Shown piece by piece: positions 52,570 to 57,777 of a DNA stretch of 57,777 nt. Position 1 is the stretch's first letter, and every line of letters begins with the position of its first letter. Both the position numbers and the translations under genes were made by a program. The stretch is from Sedimentitalea nanhaiensis DSM 24252 (GTDB lineage: Bacteria; Pseudomonadota; Alphaproteobacteria; Rhodobacterales; Rhodobacteraceae): the NCBI RefSeq assembly GCF_000473225.1, contig NZ_AXBG01000028.1:1-57777 (forward strand), written 5' to 3'. The notes below the pieces were generated by a model. The model saw only the letters and a list, made by a program, of their open reading frames with translations. It had not been told where the DNA came from and did not search any database.

Positions 52570-53129
52570 AAATACTAAGTCTATGTAGTCGATTTAACGC
52601 CATACTGGTGACCGCTGCGGCCTTGCTTGCCGCATCATTCGTTGCTCTCCCAATCCAGGCCGAAATCTCAGCCCAAGCCAATAATGAGATTGAGGCCACC
52701 TCGGAGATGTTTGGCTGCATTTATGATTTCCCCAAAGTGCGCAACACCTTCCTGTTCCATTCCGACCCGGAAAAGCTCAAGGAAGCCATCCGTATTTTTA
52801 CCGACCGCGTGCCTGATATCGAATACCCGGTCGGCACGGTGATGCAGCTTGTCCCGTTTGAAGCGATGATCAAACACTCGAGCGCAGACTACCCGGACAG
52901 CAATGGCTGGGAATTTCTTGCCCTCGACGTGACGGCGGAGAGCACGACGATTACCAGCCGGGGCGACCACGCGGTCAACTTTGAGGGGCGTGAGTGCCTG
53001 AGCTGTCACGCCGCTGGCTTTGAGTACGATTTTGTTTGCGAGAAAGAGCACGGCTGCGAGCCACTGTCTATCGACGACGAAGAGATTGCTGCTTTTCAGG
53101 CCGCTGATCCTCGTTGCACACAACCCTAA
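52566..53129 (+). CDS. Periplasmic monohaem cytochrome, P460-like family
   Basis: A 187-residue exported protein. Residues 1-35 form a signal peptide (VTAAALLAASFVALPIQAEI). The mature part contains YPVGTVMQLVPFEAMIKHSS and WEFLALDV, then a single haem c motif CLSCHAAG and a pair of further cysteines (FVCEKEHGCEPL). The pattern fits small cytochrome P460-like or related monohaem proteins. A periplasmic cytochrome among cytosolic detoxification enzymes is unusual; the start overlaps the GST stop by four bases, so it is co-translated with them. Role unknown. Confidence 0.7.
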   Translation: MKILSLCSRFNAILVTAAALLAASFVALPIQAEISAQANNEIEATSEMFGCIYDFPKVRNTFLFHSDPEKLKEAIRIFTDRVPDIEYPVGTVMQLVPFEAMIKHSSADYPDSNGWEFLALDVTAESTTITSRGDHAVNFEGRECLSCHAAGFEYDFVCEKEHGCEPLSIDDEEIAAFQAADPRCTQP

Positions 53130-53145
53130 TTCAAGGAGAAAACAC

Positions 53146-54132
53146 ATGAAAACGCGTAATCTGGGTGGCGGACTGGGATCCGTATCAGCCATTGGGCTTG
53201 GCTGCATGGGCATGTCCGAATTCTACGGCCCGACCAACCGCGATCAATCCTATGAAACGCTGGACCGTGCGCTTGAATTGGGTGTCACGTTCTACGATAC
53301 CGCCGATACCTACGGCATCGGCGCGAATGAAACCTTGTTGTCGGATTTCGTCCGGCAAAACCGGGACAACGTCACGCTGGCGACCAAGTTCGCAATCATC
53401 CGATCCGACGATCCGGACGTACGACACATCGACAGCAGCCCGGCCTACATGAAACAGGCGGTCGAGGCGTCGCTGAAACGTCTGGGGATTGATCAGATCG
53501 ACCTCTATTACGCGCATCGCCTTGATGGGGTGACCCCGATCGAGGACACGGTCGGAGCGATGGCCGATCTTATCAAAGAAGGTAAGATCAGGGGGATCGG
53601 GTTAAGCGAAATCTCCGCACAAACTTTGCGTCGGGCAAATGCGGTGCACCCGGTTGCGGCGGTTCAGACAGAGTATTCGCTGTGGTCGAGAGACCCAGAG
53701 GCAGAGATGCTGGCCACGTGCGCCGAATTGGGTACGGCTTTTGTACCCTACAGCCCGCTTGGGCGCGGCTTTCTGACCGGCAAGGTCACCACACTAAGCG
53801 ACCTGGCTGATGATGATTTCCGGCACACCCAGCCGCGCTTTACCGATGGAAATCTGGATCAGAATCTGAACTTTCTGGAGCAATACCGTGCCATCGCCGA
53901 CAGCGCCGGATGCTCGCCTGCGCAACTGGCGCTCGCATGGGTCTTGGCCCAAGGCGATCATATTGTTCCGATCCCGGGCACCAAACGGCGCACCTATCTT
54001 GAAGACAATATTGGGGCCGCCGATGTCACACTAACCGAGGACATTCTCACCCGCCTCGACACCTTGTTCCCACGCGGCGCTGCCGCTGGCGACCGTTACA
54101 CGGAACAAGGGATGCAGATGACCAATCTGTAG
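53146..54132 (+). CDS. Aldo/keto reductase
   Basis: A 328-residue NADPH-dependent aldo/keto reductase of the YakC/AKR13-like group: MKTRNLGGGLGSVSAIGLGCMGMSEFYGP. The catalytic tetrad is visible in FYDTADTYGIG (Asp, Tyr), TLATKFAI (Lys) and DLYYAHRLD (His). The cofactor region is IPGTKRRTYLEDNIGA. Reduces aldehydes. Follows AAGGAG at good spacing, 16 bases after the cytochrome stop. Confidence 0.92.
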   Translation: MKTRNLGGGLGSVSAIGLGCMGMSEFYGPTNRDQSYETLDRALELGVTFYDTADTYGIGANETLLSDFVRQNRDNVTLATKFAIIRSDDPDVRHIDSSPAYMKQAVEASLKRLGIDQIDLYYAHRLDGVTPIEDTVGAMADLIKEGKIRGIGLSEISAQTLRRANAVHPVAAVQTEYSLWSRDPEAEMLATCAELGTAFVPYSPLGRGFLTGKVTTLSDLADDDFRHTQPRFTDGNLDQNLNFLEQYRAIADSAGCSPAQLALAWVLAQGDHIVPIPGTKRRTYLEDNIGAADVTLTEDILTRLDTLFPRGAAAGDRYTEQGMQMTNL

Positions 54133-54321
54133 ATCGGAAACCCTGCATTGCAAGCTCGATTGGCGGCGCAGCGCCTTTAACCTAAGCCCTGCGCCGCCGC
54201 CACAAATTCGCCCCCAAAACGACCGGATCAGGCGTTGGCCACATCCGACACGCCCAAAGCAACCGGCCCACCCCTTTGTCCCAAATTCACTCTCCTGCCA
54301 GCCAGGAGACGAGGAGTTACT

Positions 54322-55416
54322 ATGTCAACCATCCCTGAAACCGATCTCTTTTCCCCCGTCGTTGTCGGACCTTATACGCTGTCAAACCGCGTCGTAATGG
54401 CCCCCCTAACCCGCGCGCGGTCCCCCGAAAACATCGCCACCCCAATGATGCAGGAATATTACGCCCAACGCGCATCGGCAGGCCTGATCATCAGTGAAGG
54501 CGTGAACATTTCGCCGCAGGCCACAGGGTACGCCTTTACTCCCGGGATCTGGACCGACGAGCAAATTGAAAGCTGGCGCCCCGTCACGGCCGGTGTGCAT
54601 GACAAGGGTGGCCGCATCTTTGCTCAGCTGTGGCATGTAGGCAGGGTGTCCCACCCGGATGTGCAGGCCGGTGGGATATTGCCTGTCGCTCCCTCCGCTG
54701 TTCGCCCTGAAGTGGATGCGTTCACTCCGGATGGAAAGAAACCAGCACTCACACCGCGGGCGCTGGCTCTGGAGGAGTTACCGGGGATTGTCGCAGATTA
54801 CGCACAAGCGACGCGCAACGCTCTTGCCGCAGGGTTTGATGGCGTCGAGATTCACGCCGCGAACGGATACTTACTCGATCAGTTCATGCGTGACGGGGCC
54901 AACCAGCGTACTGATGGCTATGGCGGATCGGTCGAGAACCGCATTCGGCTGACACTTGAGGTCACGAAAGCTGTCGCGGCCATCTGCGATGATGGCCGCA
55001 CAGGTCTTCGGATATCCCCAATCAGCACTGCCAATGGCCTTACGGACAGCAATCCTGCACCCGTGTTCACCGCACTTGTCGATCAATTGAATGATATTGA
55101 TCTGGCTTATCTCCACGTTGTGGAAGGTGTGACGGGCGGAGCACGAGCCGTCGAGGGTGGATTTGATCTGAATATCTTGCGGCAGCATTTCAACGGGATC
55201 TACATCGCCAACAATGGCTATGACAGAGACCTTGCAATTGCGGCGCGCCGCAGTGACGCCGCCGATCTAATCGCCTTTGGTCGTCCCTATATTGCCAACC
55301 CGGACCTGGTGGCCCGGCTACAGCAGAACGCACCCCTCAACGCACTTGACGGCGCGACCGCATATGGCGGCGGGGCCGAGGGATACATCGATTACCCTGT
55401 TCTCCCACATGAGTGA
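54322..55416 (+). CDS. Old yellow enzyme family alkene reductase (NemA-like)
   Basis: A 364-residue FMN enzyme: LFSPVVVGPYTLSNRVVMAPLTRARS, RIFAQLWHVGRVSHP, the His/Asn pair in GVEIHAANGYLLDQFMRDGANQRTDGYGGSVENR, and the FMN-binding IAFGRPYIANPDLV. NemA-type enzymes reduce maleimides, quinones and nitro compounds. A 190-base gap separates it from the aldo/keto reductase, so it may have its own promoter, but no second TetR palindrome is visible in the gap. The TetR-OYE pairing is the usual NemR-NemA one. Confidence 0.92.
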   Translation: MSTIPETDLFSPVVVGPYTLSNRVVMAPLTRARSPENIATPMMQEYYAQRASAGLIISEGVNISPQATGYAFTPGIWTDEQIESWRPVTAGVHDKGGRIFAQLWHVGRVSHPDVQAGGILPVAPSAVRPEVDAFTPDGKKPALTPRALALEELPGIVADYAQATRNALAAGFDGVEIHAANGYLLDQFMRDGANQRTDGYGGSVENRIRLTLEVTKAVAAICDDGRTGLRISPISTANGLTDSNPAPVFTALVDQLNDIDLAYLHVVEGVTGGARAVEGGFDLNILRQHFNGIYIANNGYDRDLAIAARRSDAADLIAFGRPYIANPDLVARLQQNAPLNALDGATAYGGGAEGYIDYPVLPHE

Positions 55417-55664
55417 TCGCAGGAACTATAGCGCGACAATCTGGGTGAGACGCTGGCGACAAACAGGATGAGATTCTATGTCGCGGCATCGGAGACGATA
55501 TCACCGTGATTGTCGCTGGCAAGAATTTCTTCTGCAGCTGTTTATCGCTCCGCGTCAATCAGCGGTGTATTTTTGATTGTCGCGTAAGCGGCAGGCCTTC
55601 CTCTCTTCCGTTTCGCCTCCATCGCCGTCCGCCGTCTGTAGCTTTCCACGTTCATCTCGAAGAT
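55417..55664. other. Region between the OYE gene and an IS3 remnant
   Basis: About 250 bases without a supported gene. A minus-strand frame continues from the IS3 fragment through RKRGRPAAYATIKN to a stop at 55542, probably a chance extension or the edge of another remnant. Confidence 0.4.
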
Positions 55665-55799
55665 GGTCGCACGGCGGATGTCCTTGACGACCTTCTCGCC
55701 GTGGCTCTGCTTGGTTCCGGGTTTCTGTCTCATCTCCACTCCTTGGTGGTTACGATGTGCCAGAAACCCTCTCTTATCAATTCAGCCTAAACTGTCCCA
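55665..55799 (-). mobile_element. IS3-family remnant: left end and start of orfA
   Basis: The minus strand reads MRQKPGTKQSHGEKVVKDIRRAT from 55733, the conserved start of an IS3-family orfA, then departs from the family at 55664. Upstream (to about 55799) is a sequence beginning TGGGACAGTTTAGGCTGAAT that may be its terminal repeat. Only the first 23 codons survive. Confidence 0.6.
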
Positions 55800-55819
55800 T
55801 TGGCGCTGACGTCAGACAT

Positions 55820-56200
55820 CCAGCCAAAGATGTATCAGGCAGACTTCATGCCCGCGCTCTACGCGGCGCCGAAGTTTTGAAGACGGCTGCGGCCACGGCC
55901 GATCTCGCGCGGTTGCGCCGGATCAGTCTGGCCCTGCAAGTCATGTCGGTGCTGAAGATCGGGCGTCTTTGGTCGCTCACCTCCGGGAACAAGCGCGAAA
56001 GGCTCCTGGCGCTTGCTGCGGTCGGTATCGGCACGACCCGTCCCTTGTTGGCTGCCGCCATCATACTGCGAGAAAACGACCGAGCGGTCCGGGAGTTGAG
56101 CCGCGTCTTACCTCAACATCGTCGGGTGATCGAGCGGATCTGCGGATTGTCGCAGGACCTCGGTCGACCGCTTCCCGGACTAAGTAAAACAGGGCATCCA
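55820..56200 (+). pseudogene. Unidentified coding remnant
   Basis: One plus-strand frame (in phase with 55757) has strongly GC-rich third codon positions from about 55850 to 56170 and reads ADLARLRRISLALQVMSVLK and NKRERLLALAAVGIGTTRPL. This looks like genuine coding sequence rather than a shadow. I do not recognise the family. It has no clear start, and the frame runs on into the antisense of an SDR fragment, so the gene is broken at both ends. Confidence 0.35.
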
Positions 56201-56290
56201 ACCGGGCATGAAACACATGGATTGTGCCGCCCAAGAGTGTCGGAGAGCGCTTTGCAGGTCGCTCGTCAGGCAATCTCAGAACTCGGAGCA

Positions 56291-56416
56291 GACGCAAATC
56301 GGCAAGCCCCACACGCGCTCCGGCGCTGGCAAGCGCAGTGGCGACAGCGCGGCCAATCCCCGAAACGGCCCCGGTCACCAGCACAACACGCGCGCCGAAA
56401 TTGTACGAAATATCCA
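56291..56416 (-). pseudogene. Short-chain dehydrogenase, N-terminal fragment
   Basis: Forty-two codons starting MDISYNFGARVVLVTGAVSGIGRAVATAL, with the SDR nucleotide motif TGxxxGIG and GARVGLADLR (the loop that sets cofactor preference). An AGGGAGAGACAGA ribosome-binding site precedes the ATG. SDR similarity stops after LADLR, so about 200 residues are missing. Confidence 0.75.
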
Positions 56417-56757
56417 TTCTGTCTCTCCCTTTTGGCGCACCCGCCCGCATCGCCCAAACGGGTTCTTTTCAGTGCCGGACGCGTGATATGTTTTACGTTC
56501 CGCTGCGCGGACTGCTCCCATTTCGACAGAAAACCAACCATTGGCAAGCCTCATTTCCCGGACTTCGCTCCCCGCGCGGGCAGGACCCTGGCCGGTTTTC
56601 CGGCCCCCGACTCGCCTCGGATTCACCGTGCCGGAGGCGCAGGTCATGGATGCGTTTTCCGTTCCATATCGGCGGCTTTCGGAACGCTGTCGCGGGCGAT
56701 CATGTCTGGGAGCAGAGAATCAAACGAATGGCATAGCTTCAATGATTTGATTGGGTT

Positions 56758-56943
56758 TTGACTCTAGGCGGTCTCGAAAACAGTTATCGGAGACTGGTCG
56801 AAGATCCTGTCGATGACAAGAGTGCGCCCGACTTCATTTCGGAGGACCTTCGGTATGGCGCGCTAGAACGCGGCGAGGCGCAGATCGTCCTCGAGAGCTC
56901 TGAGCGCACGGCGCGCAACACGCTGTCACTGTACCCAAATTAA
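56758..56943 (+). pseudogene. Possible C-terminal remnant of a Fic-type protein
   Basis: The frame reads DLRYGALERGEAQIVLESSERTARNTLSLYPN. The RGEAxxxLxxSERTARxxLS stretch resembles the winged-helix linker at the C-terminus of many Fic proteins. No Fic core is present upstream. Low confidence. Confidence 0.3.
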
Positions 56944-57037
56944 TCAGAAATTGCGGATTCACGGCGTTCTGAAGCGTTTTTGTACCCTTAATTGCAATAT
57001 ATCCACAGGTTCCGTGGCTTATGACTTGACCCCACTT

Positions 57038-57777
57038 TGTTGATTGTCGCTGAGAACTGACCCGGCATTGTCACCGAGACTTGACCCACCCAGCTGTTAT
57101 GTTCTTTGCGTCATGATGGCGTCAATGCTGCTGTCTCCTTTCGTTTCTTTTTCGCTGTCTCCGAGCTGGCCTTGAACCGATAGCTGTCATTGCCGGTCTC
57201 CAGGATGTGGCAGCGGTGGGTAAGGCGGTCGAGTAGCGCGGTGGTCATTTTCGCATCGCCGAACACGCTGGCCCATTCGCTGAAGCTCAAGTTCGTGGTG
57301 ATGACGACGCTGGTGCGCTCGTAGAGTTTACTGAGAAGGTGGAACAACAACGCGCCTCCCGAAGCGCTGAACGGCAGATATCCCAACTCATCCAGGATCA
57401 CCAAGTCGGTTTTCACCAGCGCCTCAGCGATCTTCCCCGCCTTGTTTTGGGCCTTTTCCTGCTCCAGCGCATTGACCAACTCAACCGTCGAGAAGAAGCG
57501 GACGCGTTTACGGTGATGTTCGATCGCTTGGATGCCAAGAGCGGTGGCGACATGCGATTTCCCAGTTCCTGGGCCTCCGATCAGCACCACGTTTTCGGTC
57601 CCATCCATGAACTCGCAGCGATGCAACTGGCGGACCAAGGCTTCACGGATTTCGCTGGCGGCAAAGTCGAAGCCAGAGAGATCCTTGTATGCCGGGAAGC
57701 GTGCTGCCTTCATGTGATAGGCGACGGAACGCACCTCACGTTCAGCCATTTCGGCCTTGAGCAGCTGTGACAGCATG
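57038..57777 (-). mobile_element. IS21-family element, right (istB) end, cut by the window edge
   Basis: The terminal repeat at 57038-57066 pairs with 316-344 (28 of 29 bases). An inner repeat at 57069-57089 pairs with 284-304. istB lies inside. The sequence outside (57030-57037) differs from that outside the left end (345-352). Confidence 0.85.
57111..57777 (-). CDS. istB: IS21-family ATPase IstB (5' end beyond the window)
   Basis: At least 221 residues of Ist[29 protein letters not shown], Walker [16 protein letters not shown], Walker [19 protein letters not shown], and [47 protein letters not shown]. IstB assists IstA in transposition. Family members carry about 40 more residues before the first visible Met, so the true start probably lies past 57777. 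The C-terminus is complete. Confidence 0.93.
   Translation of the reverse strand, partial: MLSQLLKAEMAEREVRSVAYHMKAARFPAYKDLSGFDFAASEIREALVRQLHRCEFMDGTENVVLIGGPGTGKSHVATALGIQAIEHHRKRVRFFSTVELVNALEQEKAQNKAGKIAEALVKTDLVILDELGYLPFSASGGALLFHLLSKLYERTSVVITTNLSFSEWASVFGDAKMTTALLDRLTHRCHILETGNDSYRFKASSETAKKKRKETAALTPS

Noticed and set aside
56985-57005. CCCTTAATTGCAATATATCC resembles the internal repeats of the tni transposon.
   Set aside because: Only CCCTTAAT is shared, there is no terminal CGCGACA nearby, and the match is too short to call.
1-57777. tRNA or rRNA genes.
   Set aside because: I saw no cloverleaf-like segment with a conserved T-arm and no rRNA signature on reading. A tRNAscan or Infernal run would be decisive.

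Overview
The window looks like most or all of an alphaproteobacterial plasmid, most likely from the Rhodobacteraceae (roseobacter group). The main reason is a complete repABC replication and partition module (3.9-7.8 kb, minus strand) with three parS palindromes and an antisense ctRNA. It is flanked by typical plasmid accessory genes: an ArdC antirestriction protein, a DUF3768 protein, a broken ParB-like protein, a serine resolvase and an RHE_PE00001-type protein. Both window ends lie inside an IS21-family element. The 5' part of istA is at 1-231 and most of istB is at 57111-57776, both on the minus strand, with matching terminal repeats at 316-344 and 57038-57066. The molecule may therefore be circular with its break inside one IS copy, but the flanks share no target duplication, so two different copies are also possible.

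Layout. 0.3-3.8 kb: plasmid accessory genes and a Fic AMP-transferase behind a doubled palindromic operator. 3.9-7.8 kb: repABC. 8.6-10.8 kb: resolvase and a divergent DUF1612/HTH-type gene. 10.9-14.4 kb: an intact Tn5053-like transposon (tniA-tniB-tniQ). 14.4-15.3 kb: a second, broken tniA. 15.3-37.2 kb: a GC-rich catabolic island built around histidine utilisation. 37.2-38.66 kb: an ISKra4-type IS that cuts off the last island gene. 38.66-38.69 kb: an orphan transposon end. 38.7-45.3 kb: a LysR-controlled TRAP transporter with two alpha/beta hydrolases, one fused to a membrane domain. 45.5-47.5 kb: a small protein and an ArsR/MFS pair. 47.6-55.4 kb: a TetR (NemR-like) controlled operon for electrophile and aldehyde detoxification. 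55.4-57.0 kb: a patchwork of gene remnants.

The island is the most interesting part. It encodes the five-step histidine route (HutH, HutU, HutI, HutF, HutG), HutD and the repressor HutC. In the same block are a peptide-type ABC transporter, an aspartoacylase/succinylglutamate-desuccinylase-type deacylase, a VanA/Ndm-like Rieske oxygenase with its own reductase, a D-lactate-dehydrogenase-like FAD enzyme, a HisC-like aminotransferase, a D-threonine-aldolase/D-serine-dehydratase-like PLP enzyme, and the start of a glutathione-dependent formaldehyde dehydrogenase. An 18-bp HutC-like operator occurs in identical form just before hutF and just before the formaldehyde dehydrogenase, and related sites lie before the transporter genes. 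My inference is that the island imports an N-methylated and/or N-acylated histidine derivative, removes acyl and methyl groups (the methyl leaving as formaldehyde), and feeds the resulting histidine into the Hut pathway. The aminotransferase and FAD enzyme could bring in an imidazole-lactate branch. This is a hypothesis from gene content and operator placement; the sequence does not identify the substrate.
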